From the NCBI GenBank assembly GCA_019671135.1, contig JAHRHY010000013.1, forward strand, positions 1,240,001 through 1,304,000: 64,000 bases of DNA, given 5' to 3'. Position numbers and translations under genes: made by a program. The notes under the pieces were generated by a model. The model had not been told where the DNA came from. It worked only from the letters and a program-made list of their open reading frames with translations, and ran no database searches. This document shows positions 29,887 to 41,700 of this stretch, piece by piece; position 1 is the first letter of the stretch, and every line of letters starts with the position of its first letter. Origin of the DNA: Linnemannia hyalina. Its lineage: Eukaryota; Mortierellomycota; Mortierellomycetes; Mortierellales; Mortierellaceae.

Positions 29887-31781
29887 TCAGTACGAGTGAA
29901 CAGGTTTCTCTTCCTTTGAGGTAATGGTCCTTGTAGTTGTGAAAATAGGTAAGGTGCTTGCACGACCGACCGTTCGTGAATCGTTGTCCCTATCTTCTTC
30001 TCGAGGGTTTGGAGCATCTTGGCGAGCGCGCTTTTCCTCCCGTTCCTCCAAGGTCGCCTCTGATGGTCGCTTGCCCAATGAAGGTCCGATGCTGTCCTCT
30101 GTGCTTTGTTCTCCTCCATTCTGATCAACCTGAAGAAAGGTGTGAGCCCTTGCTTGCTGTATATCAAAGCGCACGTCCGGGTTCTTGTGGAGAACTTGCT
30201 CAAAGAAGGCCTTTGCTGTGATCCCTTGTCTATTATGCAAAGGAAGAAAAAGTTGTGAGTAAGCGGACTAATAGTTGTAGATCTCAGTTTGGTGCTGTAG
30301 CATTAAGGTACTCACATCCGTGCGAGGCGACCTTTAGGCAGACTACCGGTAACCATCCTGAACAGTGCAACTCCAAATGAATACACGTCTACTTGAGAGC
30401 TGTAGGGTGCACTTCCTGACATCTCTGGTGCTTGATAGTCGTCCGTCCCGCATGCTCCCCTATGGTTTCGAAGATGATATGATGAACATTGTTAGTGACA
30501 AATGCACAAGAAAAAATAATAAAACGCGTCCAGACCAATGACTAGAACCTACCGGATCGTCTTTCTTTTGCCATCAAGACAGAGGGCGAGGCCAAAGTCA
30601 GCTAGCTTGACTACCCGAGAATCAACGCCGAATAACAGGATGTTGTTGGGTTTGATATCCCGGTGGACAATTGACCTTTGGTGTAGGTAGTCAAGGCCAG
30701 CAGCAATCCCTCGCGCGTAGTGCTTGGCGTCGTCGAGTGAGAGTCGTTTTGTTTGTCGCAGTACGTCCTCCAAACTCTATTGTCGCGAAAAGAGAACGCA
30801 ATGCGTGTTAATAAAATGTAGATACAATATCATATACCATCCATTCCATTGACACTTTTCAGGTACCTTGTTTGCAAGCTCGAGTGCTAGGCATAAATGT
30901 CCACGCTCCTGAAATGCTGCATGTAATTTGATGATGTGACAGTTGTTCGTCCTCCTCAAGGCTTTGGCCTCGCGGTCGTACTAATTCAAAGACAAGCGAA
31001 GACAATCGGACATTGTTGGGATCAACTGAGAGCCAAACGTGAAGCAATTGAACTCGTCCCTTTCGACTTACACTGTCCTTCTTGTTGGGATCATCAGCAT
31101 CACAGACCTTCAGAGCGTAGAGTTTATCGTCCAACTGAACTTTGAGTACCGACCCATATCCGCCCTATATTGTTTACGTAACAGCCTTGCATGAGTTCAA
31201 ATGCTCACAAAAGCGACGTTGTCTTTCTGTTATCTTGTTTCAGGAAATGACTTACAGCAGCGATCGGTCGCACGACGTCGTAGGTCTTCTTTCCCATCCA
31301 GTTGCGATACCTCTTTGTTGTTGCAGTGCATAAGAAAAAGAACGCGCACGTTAATTTGAGTTGTTCGTTACGTGGATGAGCTGAACCACGGCAAAAGACC
31401 TGCGACCTAATAACTTCTTTTTTTTTTTTTTTTCATTCGCATGTCCACTTTGGACTATGAAGGTACTTTGTACGGCACAACGTATCCTTGAGGGACATTG
31501 ATGGGGACGGTGGTGAGGAGAGGAGGAGGGGCGACTTTGATTGAAGGACCCTGTGTCGTTGTAGTCCCTGCCTTGTCTTTTGCATTTTGTGTGGCAACTG
31601 GAGGCGAGCGATGGGGCTCTTCTTCTGCTGGCGAGTGATGAGGCTCTTCTTCTGGCGTTCCTGAGGCGCGTTCTTGCGAAGGTGGAGATGTCTCAATTGT
31701 TTTTGACTTTGGTGGTTGCTGTTCTTGTTGCTGTTCGTGTTGCAGAGAAGGTTGCTCGTTGCTGTGGATGGTTGATGCCAT
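29887..31781 (-). CDS. Small Ser/Thr protein kinase, copy A
   Basis: Seven exons join in phase: 31781-31467, 31312-31256, 31164-31072, 30980-30867, 30776-30553, 30459-30316 and 30229-29887, giving 429 residues. A Gln/Pro/Glu-rich head of about 105 residues precedes the kinase domain. All kinase landmarks are present: glycine loop [13 protein letters not shown] with the ATP Lys, helix-[23 protein letters not shown] (catalytic loop with Lys, Ser/Thr type), ADFGLAL, and YQAPEMSG. The conserved SFGV and RFDIQQA segments close the domain. The C-terminus is a charged, low-complexity tail of about 80 residues. The first acceptor (CAAAG before 31312) is weak but needed for phase. Substrate unknown. 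A TATAAAAA motif lies about 55 bases upstream (31841-31834). Confidence 0.85.
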
Positions 31782-31833
31782 TTTGGAAGGAGGTGTTGAC
31801 GTGAAAGAGAAAAGAGAACAACGACAAAGTCGG

Positions 31834-31841
31834 TTTTTATA
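31834..31841 (-). promoter_or_regulatory. TATA box of kinase copy A
   Basis: TATAAAAA on the minus strand, about 53 bases before the ATG at 31781; conserved exactly in copy B at 35433-35440. Confidence 0.5.
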
Positions 31842-32742
31842 GAGAGAACATGTTCAATTGACGCTAGGGGCTTCCTTCCTTTCCTTTGCCACCACAGGCA
31901 TGAGAAAGGGGCAGATTTCATGCGCAATGCACAGGCCCTTCCCATCTTTCTGCAAGTTCGTACATGGATGGGTCACATGATCATGAGTCTCTTCACCTCT
32001 TCACGCCTATTATTTCTTCCCAGTTGTCCGTTTTCCCTTTACCAATACGCCACTCACTACCTGCTTCTCACCTTTCATCACGCTGGATACAACCGTTATC
32101 ATCATCCACCCGCTACCAACAGCTACCAACAAGCTTCCTGGAACATCGAAGGAAAGTATCCTCATTCCTTTCCACCTCAATGCTGGGACAAAGAACAAAC
32201 AGAGACGCCATCCATCCATAAACGGGAGGCACCTCTTGTCATTTCCTTTTCATTCTGCTTGACATGGACTTCTGAACCGGCGATGACGTACTTCCAGCTT
32301 CCTTTTTGAGGCTGGCGGCACTGGCTTCCAAAGAGAACTACGAGGCCTTTTGTTTATGACAGGGGCTTCGTCTCGGTTGGGGTTTAAGACAGGCGGCTCG
32401 CCCACACCGTATTTTCTTGTTCTTTTGGATGGTTAGGAAGGGGTGAGGCGGTGTTTTGTTTTTGTGGGTGCATATCGTTGTTGGTTGTTTCTTTTTCCTT
32501 AGAGGTTATGGGCGCGGGTGTACTTTCCAGGGCAAGAAGAAGAATGCCTTTTTGGGTGCAATGATAGTAACCCATCTTTTTTCTTGTTATGATAGGATGA
32601 CTTAGTAAGAAGACATGAGGGGCGATATGGATCATTACGACAACCATGTTCCTCAAAGGTCAACTGGACATTGATAGTAAGAGTTATTATGGAGACGCAG
32701 ATTGGATGCTATAGAAAGTTCAGGCGAAATAAAGCGAAGGTA

Positions 32743-33436
32743 TTATGTTAAGAGCCTGCCAGACTTGTCGAAAGAGAAGGCCAATAGCGTTGCTTGACTC
32801 ATCAACGTTGCCTTTATTACCTTTCTTTCAGAGAAGGCCATTTCTCCTCCACCCTTTTCTCACAACGTCTTCGCCAACGACCGAAACATTGTTCCTGAGA
32901 AATCATGTCTGACATCGTGTCAGACCTTTTTTTTTATATATGTCTCTTGCCTTCAACTTTAACTACTGCCTTCTTCCCCTTCTTGACGAACACACAACAA
33001 CAAAGGCGAAGGCTTTCTTTTATATTTCTCTCGGCTCAACTTCTTCTCCTCTTCTCTTCGTCATTTTCCTCATTCACCTCCGGTAAGTCACCTTCAACCA
33101 TCACTCATTCCACCCTTCTCCCATCTCCTTCCTTCCATCTCGCCACATTCTGGAACTCGAGCACCTCGTATCTCTTACAAACCCATTTCCTCGAGTTGGT
33201 TTCAGCTCATTACGCTCACTCAGCGACGCCTCTCACCGAAGAAACAACAACAGCACAGTAACAACAATCAACAAAAACAAGAGCAACAGCACCTCTAGAC
33301 CCCTTTCGCTGACACACACCATAGATGACGCTACCAGCGGGACCACTTACTGATCATCATCCCTGCTCGCAACGTTTCAGTGTCGCCCTCCTGTTATCCT
33401 CAGATACCTCTTCGCTCGGAACTAAAGTGCAAATAG
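32743..33436. other. Spacer between the two duplicated segments
   Basis: Unique sequence of 694 bases between copy A and copy B. Its right part resembles a plus-strand gene start: pyrimidine-rich tract, A/C-rich leader, a possible leader intron with donor CCG/GTAAGT at 33083 and acceptor CATAG at 33324, then ATG at 33325. Confidence 0.6.
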
Positions 33437-33516
33437 TTGTTTATTGTATGAACATAAGGGTATCGGGGAAGAAAAACAGTTCCTCAAAGAGAGTGGACAG
33501 GTTTATCTTCCTTTGA
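33325..33516 (+). pseudogene. Possible gene 5' end cut off by the duplication junction
   Basis: An ATG directly after a plausible leader-intron acceptor opens 63 codons. The first 37 (MTLPAGPLTDHHPCSQ...) lie in the unique spacer; the remainder runs antisense into the 3' end of kinase copy B and ends at 33516. This looks like the head of a gene whose body was replaced when the kinase segment was copied in. No family is recognised and it may simply be non-coding. Confidence 0.3.
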
Positions 33517-35380
33517 GGTGGTCGTCTTTGTAATTATGAAAATAGGCAAGGTGCTTGCACGACCGACCGTTCGTGAATCGTTGTCCCTATCTTCTTCTCG
33601 AGGGTTTGGAGCATCTTGGCGAGCGCGCTTTTCCTCCCGTTCCGCCAAGGTCGCCTCTGATGGTCGCTTGCCCAATGAAGATCCGATGCTGTCCTCTGTG
33701 CTTTGTTCTCCTCCATTCTGATCAACCTGAAGAAAGGTGTGAACCTTTGCTTGCTGTATATCAAAGCGCACGTCCGGGTTCTTGTGGAGAACTTGCTCAA
33801 AGAAGGCCTTTGCTGCGATCCCTTGTCTATTATGCAAAGGAAGAAAAAGTTGCGAGTGAGCGGACTAATAGTTGTAGATGTTAGTATGGTGCTGTAGCGT
33901 AAAGATACTCACATCCAAGCGAGGCGACCCCTAGGCAGTTTGCCGGTGACCATTCTATACATTGTCACTCCAAATGAATACACGTCTACTTGAGAGCTGT
34001 AGGGTGCACTTCCTGACATCTCTGGTGCTTGATAGTCGTCCGTCCCGCATGCTCCCCTATGGTTTCGAAGATGATATGATGAACATTGTTAATGACAAAC
34101 GCACAAGAGGAAAAAATAATAAAACGCGTCCAAACCAATGACTAGAGCCTACCGGATCGTCTTTCTTTTGCCATCAAGACGGACGGCGAGGCCAAAGTCT
34201 GCTAGCTTGACGTCCCGAGAATCAACGCCGAATAACAGGATGTTGTTGGGTTTGATATCTCGGTGGACAATTGACTCTTGGTGGAGGTAGTCAAGGCCAG
34301 CAGCAATCCCTCGCGCGTAGTGCTTGGCGTCGTCGAGTGAGAGTCGTTTTGTTTGTCGCAGTACGTCCTCCAAACTCTATTGTCGCGAAAAGAGAACGCA
34401 ATGCGTGTTAATAAAATGTAGATACAATATCATATACCATCCATTCCATTGACACTTTTCAGGTACCTTGTTTGCAAGCTCGAGTGCTAGGCATAAATGT
34501 CCACGCTCCTGAAATGCTGCATGTAATTTGATGATGTGACAGTTGTTCGTCCTCCTCAAGGCTTTGGCCTCGCGGTCGTACTAATTCAAAGACAAGCGAA
34601 GACAATCGGACATTGTTGGGATCAACTGAGAGCCAAACGTGAAGCAATTGAACTCGTCCCTTTCGACTTACACTGTCCTTCTTGTTGGGATCATCAGCAT
34701 CACAGACCTTCAGAGCGTAGAGTTTATCGTCCAACTGAACTTTGAGTACCGACCCATATCCGCCCTATATTGTTTACGTAACAGCCTTGCATGAGTTCAA
34801 ATGCTCACAAAAGCGACGTTGTCTTTCTGTTATCTTGTTTCAGGAAATGACTTACAGCAGCGATCGGTCGCACGACGTCGTAGGTCTTCTTTCCCATCCA
34901 GTTGCGATACCTCTTTGTTGTTGCAGTGCATAAGAAAAAGAACGCGCACGTTAATTTGAGTTGTTCGTTACGTGGATGAGCTGAACCACGGCAAAAGACC
35001 TGCGACCTAATAACTTCTTTTTTTTTTTTTTTCATTCGCATGTCCACTTTGGACTATGAAGGTACTTTGTACGGCACAACGTATCCTTGAGGGACATTGA
35101 TGGGGACGGTGGTGAGGAGAGGAGGAGGGGCGACTTTGATTGAAGGACCCTGTGTCGTTGTAGTCCCTGCCTTGTCTTTTGCATTTTGTGTGGCAACTGG
35201 AGGCGAGCGATGGGGCTCTTCTTCTGCTGGCGAGTGATGAGGCTCTTCTTCTGGCGTTCCTGAGGCGCGTTCTTGCGAAGGTGGAGATGTCTCAATTGTT
35301 TTTGACTTTGGTGGTTGCTGTTCTTGTTGCTGTTCGTGTTGCAGAGAAGGTTGCTCGTTGCTGTGGATGGTTGATGCCAT
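33484..35380 (-). CDS. Small Ser/Thr protein kinase, copy B
   Basis: Paralogue of copy A with the same seven-exon structure shifted by about 3600 bases and the same start region ([12 protein letters not shown]). The first four exons are identical in protein. The catalytic exon keeps [12 protein letters not shown] and ADFGLAV but differs at a few sites (HQES for HQRS, SRDV for SRVV, AVRL for ALCL), and the C-terminal exons differ more, ending PVHSL instead of PVHSY. All catalytic residues remain, so both copies look functional. TATAAAAA lies at 35440-35433. Confidence 0.85.
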
Positions 35381-35432
35381 TTTGGAAGGAGGTGTTGACG
35401 TGAAAGAGAAAAGAGAACAACGACAAAGTCGG

Positions 35433-35440
35433 TTTTTATA
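35433..35440 (-). promoter_or_regulatory. TATA box of kinase copy B
   Basis: TATAAAAA, same position relative to the start codon as in copy A. Confidence 0.5.
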
Positions 35441-36439
35441 GAGAGAACATGTTCAATTGACGCTAGGGGCTTCCTTCCTTTCCTTTGCCACCACAGGCAT
35501 GAGAAAGGGGCAGATTTCATGCGCAATGCACAGGCCCTTCCCATCTTTCTGCAAGTTCGTACATGGATGGGTCACATGATCATGAGTCTCTTCACCTCTT
35601 CACGCCTATTATTTCTTCCCAGTTGTCCGTTTTCCCTTTACCAATACGCCACTCACTACCTGCTTCTCACCTTTCATCACGCTGGATACAACCGTTATCA
35701 TCATCCACCCGCTACCAACAGCTACCAACAAGCTTCCTGGAACATCGAAGGAAAGTATCCTCATTCCTTTCCACCTCAATGCTGGGACAAAGAACAAACA
35801 GAGACGCCATCCATCCATAAACGGGAGGCACCTCTTGTCATTTCCTTTTCATTCTGCTTGACATGGACTACCGAACCAGCGAAAGCGCACTTCCAGCTTC
35901 CTTTTTGAGGCTGGCGGCACTGGCTTCCAAAGAGAACTACGAGGCCTTTTGTTTATGACAGGGGCTTCGTCTCGGTTGGGGTTTAAGACAGGTAGCACGC
36001 CTCTCCCGGATTTGTTCTTGTTCTGTTGGATGATTAGGAAGGGGTGAGGCGGTGTCTTGTATTTGTGGGTGCATATCGTTGTTGGTTGTTTCTTTTTCCT
36101 TAGAGGTTATGGGCGCGGGTGTACTTTCCAGGGCAAGAAGAAGAATGCCTTTTTGGGTGCAATGATAGTAACCCATCTTTTTTCTTGTTATGATAGGATG
36201 ACTTAGTAAGAAGACATGAGGGGCGATATGGATCATTACGACAACCATGTTCCTCAAAGGTCAACTGGACATTGATAGTAAGAGTTATTATGGAGACGCA
36301 AATTGGATGCTATAGAAAGTTCAGGCGAAATAAAGCGAAGGTACTCCTTTGGAAGATATTCTCGTCATCGCCTTCTTTGTCGTTGTTGTCGTTGTCGAGC
36401 GAATGTCCTAGAGAGAAGTGACCGCAGGCTATTACGATC

Positions 36440-36760
36440 ATGAGCTTTGGTGGGAATGTGAACGGTGTAGCATGGAGGCCTGAGAGCTTGGAGTTTGTGA
36501 CGGACTGTGAGGACGGGTGTGTTCGCGTATGGCAGATTGTGGGTGGCACTGCTGGGTCTGAAGAGCTCAAAGGTGCCGTTGCTGCTGCCAATGATGACGA
36601 TGAGGAAGGGTTGTACTCGGCGCAGTTGATTTGGAGCGCTAGGTATCCTGTTCTCATGGCGGATAGGACTGTGTTGGTTGAAGCAGTGGGTCTTGGAGAT
36701 GTAAATCGGTTGCTGTTGAAGCAACGCGGTGGTTTGGATGGGGTGCCTCCTCCAATTCGA
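36440..36760 (+). pseudogene. Truncated WD40-family C-terminus
   Basis: The frame from 36440 reads VNGVAWRPESLEFVTDCED, then CVRVWQIV, an acidic spacer, LIWSARYPVLMADRTVLVE and AVGLGDVNRLLLKQRGG. The first part is a final WD40 blade; the AVGLGDVNRLLLKQRG tail matches the tail of the relic at 3420-4400 on the opposite strand. An in-frame stop lies just upstream of 36440, and the nearby duplication junction at 36343 removes any earlier blades. The frame stays open to 36904 but the sequence after about 36760 is low-complexity. No STAND NTPase domain is present. Confidence 0.6.
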
Positions 36761-36920
36761 TTCGGGCGAAGACTTTCCTCTTTCTTTTCCGATATCCATG
36801 ACAACGAGAATGTACATGATGATGATGGATGTGGTTTTAATGCTGAAAAAATAGGTGGTAGTGTACATGCATGGTTGTTGTTGTTCTTGTTCTCTTTGAA
36901 ATGAAAAAAAAAAATGCTCC

Positions 36921-38193
36921 TTAAAGGAAGAAACGACGACGACTGGTCTCCATCTCAGGCTTAAACATCCACTCATGCTCTCCCTTCCTATCAAAAGTTC
37001 CTTTCTGCAACCACTTCAACTTCAAAGTAAACCTAGGTCCCAACTCCTGCAAATTGACCCTCTTTGCGTTCTTAAACACATAACGATGTCTCCTAAAGAA
37101 GATAAAATCACGCTGGTTGTGAAGAGTCGCAACTTGACGACCCTGGAACTCAGGGACGTGGGGGAAGAGGGTGGTGAACATTCTTCCGATGGTGTGACCG
37201 AGGCGAGTGTTGAAGTTATTGAGGATCAGCTCTGGTTTGTGGGAGGATGTGCGGCCGTGACCTTCGATGTCCTTACTGAGTTGGATCGAGCTCAGCTTGA
37301 AATGTGCTGTGGGGCCGTCAGGCAGGTGGATCAGCGTCAAACCGTCTAATTGAGTTATTTTTTTTTGGCGAAATGTGAAGATGTTGAGGTCAGTAGTCTG
37401 CTTTGGATGTGATAAGATATGATCCACTGATTTACAATGACTGCATGTGAAAAAACAATAGTCGTCAGATCCATGAAAAGGTGAATGAACATACTGGGCT
37501 CTTTCCTGTCCTCGTTGATGACCATGATGTCGGTGAAGTCGCGGTTCTTGGAGAACTCAATAATGTGCTTCATTTCGAACTGAGCCTTGCGTTTTACAAA
37601 GTGGGTGTTGGGGAAGATATCCACGAGCTCTGTAGCGAATTCATACACAGACTAGTTTTACAAACAAGAAATAAAGAAGCGCTTGTTAGTTTTTGTCCCT
37701 CCTAGTGCATGTATTGTGCCCCAAAGAAATAGCAATGGGTCTTCCAAGATCCTGCTCCAGTGAAAGAAAACTTACGGCACTGGGTCCTTTGCTGGTGGTG
37801 ATGAGGATCTTTGGTGTGAGTCCGTTTTGGAAGTACTGTGAGAATTCGTCTGTTGCCTCGTCCGCTGCGACCTCTGCATCCTCCTCCACGATGGTCTCGT
37901 CAAATTCCCTGGTGTTTTCCAGTGTGTTGGGCACATTCTCAGCCAGACGTTTCTATTCCAATTGAATAATAGGGTTAATGATCTATCCTTGGTCTACTGT
38001 GGTTACAAGTGCAGTTGATAAAGGATTCTTCGGCCCAAGCCCTTGTCGTTACCTCCTTCTTCTCGGGGTTGGAGGACTCTTCCTTTTGGAGGGTGGTACG
38101 TCTGTCACGCTTTGCCTTTGCCTTGGCGTTCTTTTGCTTCTGGTAGAGCTCCTCTCTCTTGAGCTTGTTCTTGATGGTGTTGATCTCGACCAT
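36921..38193 (-). CDS. RPF1: Ribosome production factor 1 (Brix domain)
   Basis: Nucleolar Brix protein needed for 60S subunit and 25S rRNA maturation. Four exons: 38193-38053, 37952-37776, 37651-37495 and 37345-36921; 299 residues. A basic head ([18 protein letters not shown]) leads to the Brix core: [87 protein letters not shown] and [18 protein letters not shown]. The [21 protein letters not shown] block is diagnostic for RPF1 among Brix proteins. Length agrees with yeast Rpf1 (295). Divergently transcribed from SMC1. Confidence 0.97.
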
Positions 38194-38789
38194 GGCGCAA
38201 AAGTGAGTTTGTGTGGGTTTGGCTGAGTCTAGAAAGGAGGAATGGGAGAGTGTGAAAGAAGGGTGGGTTTGGTCAATGGGGCAGCTGAGGGATTTCTCTA
38301 GGTTCCTGTTCAGTTGCCAAGTAGTCGTTGAGGTCGACTTGTTCCAGAGTCTGTTACATACAGGTGTGAGGTTGAGGAAGAGGACGGTGGTTGGACGGAG
38401 AAAGGTTCAAGGAGAGTGAATGCCACCAAGAAAAAGAAAAAGGCACACAGTTCAACAAAAAAAAAGAAAAAAAGTAAACAAAGCTCACTGGTCAATTTTG
38501 AGAAGAGCAGTCACTCGATCGTCTCAGCGCCACCACTTTCGGTCTAAATGAATTGGTGAATGGTTGAGAAGCAGGCACAAACTGGCGAACGCGTTCGATT
38601 TGTTTACAAACTCCCCTCCTGTTTGCCACTTTTCTCTTCCTGGTCTCTTTCCCGCCATCCCCTTTTTACACTTCCTCCTGCTCCTTACTCCATCTTCTCC
38701 AGCTCACACTTCTTAGACCCGTCCCCCCTCACCAACCAAACAACTACCACCGCCCACTCTTTTCATACATCAGGAATACAGCTGTCAGG
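38194..38789. promoter_or_regulatory. Divergent promoter region RPF1/SMC1
   Basis: 596 bases between two head-to-head genes. It contains a pyrimidine-rich tract from about 38610 to 38720 before SMC1 and A-rich tracts near 38430-38475. No separate gene is convincing. Confidence 0.6.
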
Positions 38790-41700
38790 ATGGGGAGACT
38801 GCACCGCATCGAGCTCGAAAACTTCAAGTCCTACAAGGGTCATCAGACCATCGGTCCCTTCCTCGACTTTACCTGCGTTATCGGTCCCAACGGTGCAGGT
38901 ATGCATACTCAGTCTTCACTTTTACTTCAAAGCCCTGCATTGGTGTTGCCATCAGCTTCGGAAGAAGATGACAAGCACATGGTTCCAGGCTCAATCGAAT
39001 ACTTTTGCCACCAATTTTCTCACACTTGCGAATGTTTGCTCTGTTGAACTTGATAGGAAAATCAAACTTGATGGATGCTATCTCGTTCGTTTTGGGAGTA
39101 AAGTCAAGTCAGCTACGATCGAGCCAGCTCAGAGAACTTATCTATCGGGACCGCTCAGACGACAATGAGGACAACGTCAGACCTGGAGCCAGCAAGAATG
39201 CCAGAGCTGCCTCGTCTAACGAAGCGGACCCCAGGAAGACCTGGGTTATGGCAGTGTATCAAAAGAATGATGGCACCGAAGTCAAGTTTACCCGCAGGTA
39301 ACTACACCTTCCCTTTTTTGTTTCCCTTCGATGCAGCCACTGGCGAGTTCACTGTTGGCTAACCATTTCTTCTGTGATTGACCTCCATTAGTGTGAATAT
39401 GGCCGGTATCAGCGAGTATAAGATCAATGGAAAAGTTATGTTGTATGCCGACTATGACAAGCGACTTCAGGAAATCAACATTCTTGTCAAAGCAAGGAAC
39501 TTTCTGGTCTTTCAGGTGCGTATCATATCCCCAATTCTCTTCTATGATGTCATATCTTGAGTCAAACAATAACCTTACCAATACTGCGCTGTCAACATAG
39601 GGTGATGTGGAGGCGATCGCTTCTCAGTCCCCAAAGGATTTGACAAAGCTTATCGAGCAAATAAGTGGATCGTTGGAGTTGAAGCAGGAATATGAGCGTC
39701 TTCAGGAGGAGCAGGAGCGTGCTGTCGAGAACTCGACCTTCAACTTTCACAAGAAAAAGACCATCAACGCCGAGATCAAGCAGTACCAGGAACAGAAGGC
39801 TGAAGCCGAGCGCTTCGAAACTTTGGAGGAGGAGAAGGTACATTTCGCGCGATGAGCCTTTGACATTTGGTGTTTGCCGGTACCCAGTTGAAGGATGCTT
39901 TCTAACCTCACTGCACCTTCACTGTATAGGCCAACCTGTTGATCAACTACTTGGTGTGGAAACTGTTCCACATTGAGAGAAACATTACTACAACCGAGAA
40001 CGCTATCGATGCCAAGGCGCAGACCGTCAGGACCACTCAGGTGGAGTTAGTAAGTGTCAATGATATTGCTCGTGTGCTTGTATACTATGAACTGAGGCGA
40101 TAAGGTCTAATATCTTGTTTGTTCTTTTTACCATCTCAGAACAATTTGGAGGATGAGCTGGCATCCGCGAAGAAGAACCAGGCTGTGACGCAGAGGGAGA
40201 CATATCGCAAGGAACGTTCGATCGCCAAACGCGAGAAAGCTCTCGCTGATCTTGTAAGATTTCACACTTTTGTTTGCTTGTTGATGCATGTGGACACAAT
40301 TTGTTCTGTGAAAACTCAGATTACTTTATCGTTATTATTTCTCAATAGCATCCTGAGGCACTGAGTTTGGACGAGAAGATTGCTCATGTTGCAAAAAAGA
40401 TCAAGTCTATTCAGGCGAACGGGACAATCGTCAAGGACACATACGAGACCCAGCTCAAGAGTGTTTCACAGCAGCAGGCGGATCTCACCCAGCTCGAAAA
40501 GGCCGCCACCAAGTTCGAGAAGGAGGCCAAAATCCAGGAGGAAGCTCGCGGAGTGACTCTGAACCAAGAGGATATGGCCACCTACAGCTCCAAGTATGTT
40601 GCCTTGTTACAATTCGAGATTGGGAAGAGCCATCTTTTGGAGAGATGGTCATGAATATGGCACTAATAGTGTCGTTCTTCCTGTTTCGTCACAATTAGAA
40701 AGGAGGAAGTCGCCTTGCGGACGGTTACTCAGACCCAGCAGCTCGGTCAGTTGAAGAGAGTCATCAAGAGTGAGCGTGAGGAGAACAGCCGATTGAAGGC
40801 GGCGGTCTCAGAGTTGGAGGCGAAGAAGGACCGACTCTCGGAGCAGGAGCAAAACTTGCTGAGCCACCAGAACAATGTCGAGTCACACATTGCAAAGGTC
40901 CTGCAGGACCAGGCTAAAGCACAGCATGAGCTCACCAACCTCACCAACGAACGCAGCAGGATCGTAAAGACCGAGACCGAACTGAATGAGAAGCTAACCA
41001 ACATCCTCAATCAACTCATGGAGGCAAAGCTGGATCAACGCGAGTCCGAGAAGGAGCAAAAGCTGAAGGAGACCTTGTCGTCGCTTAAGCGCATCTTCCC
41101 TGGTGTCCGTGGCAGAGTGTCGGATCTGTGCAAGCCCACTCAGAGAAAGTATGACACGGCTATCTCTGTTATCCTTGGCCGCCACTTGGATGCTATCATC
41201 GTCGATCGGGAAAAGACTGCTATAGAGTGCATTCAGCTCTTGAGAGAGCAGCGTTCTGGACATGCGACATTCCTTCCCCTGGATACCCTTGTCGTGAAGC
41301 CCGTTAACGACCGTCTTCGTAGTTTGTCCAAGGGAGCCCGTCTGGCGATTGACGTTGTTCAGTACGACGAGACGCTCGAGCGTGCTATCCAGTACGTGTG
41401 TGGTAATGCCTTGGTCTGCGACACGATGGAGGTTGCCAAGCATGTCTGCTATGGACTCGGCCAGCAAGTCAAGGCTGTTGCTCTGGATGGCACCGTTTTC
41501 CACAAAAGCGGTCTGATTACAGGAGGACAGGGAGGCGTTGGGTCCAGTACCAAGCGGTGGGAGGAGCGCGTTGTCGATGAGCTGAAGAAGCGTCGCGACG
41601 TCCTTTTGGTCCAGTTGAACGAGTTGTCCAAGACCAAGAAGCGCGGAGTTCCAGAGGAGAGTTTGAGATCTGAGCTGGCTGGCATTGAGAGCAAACTGTC

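Larger units (their letters stand above)
29841..32742. repeat. Tandem segmental duplication, copy A
   Basis: About 2.9 kb beginning TTGTTTATTGTATGAA and ending GCGAAGGTA that recurs at 33437-36343 in the same orientation with an offset of about 3600 bases. It holds one kinase gene with its promoter. The middle (about 30720-32270) is almost identical between copies, introns included; both ends differ at many positions. Confidence 0.95.
33437..36343. repeat. Tandem segmental duplication, copy B
   Basis: Second copy of the 2.9-kb kinase segment, matching 29841-32742. The right junction breaks directly into unrelated sequence that contains the truncated WD40 relic. Confidence 0.95.

Noticed and set aside
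31920..32309. 129-codon plus-strand frame seen in both duplicated segments
   Set aside because: Presence in both copies follows from the duplication itself; it overlaps the kinase promoter, has no domain, and differs where the copies differ.
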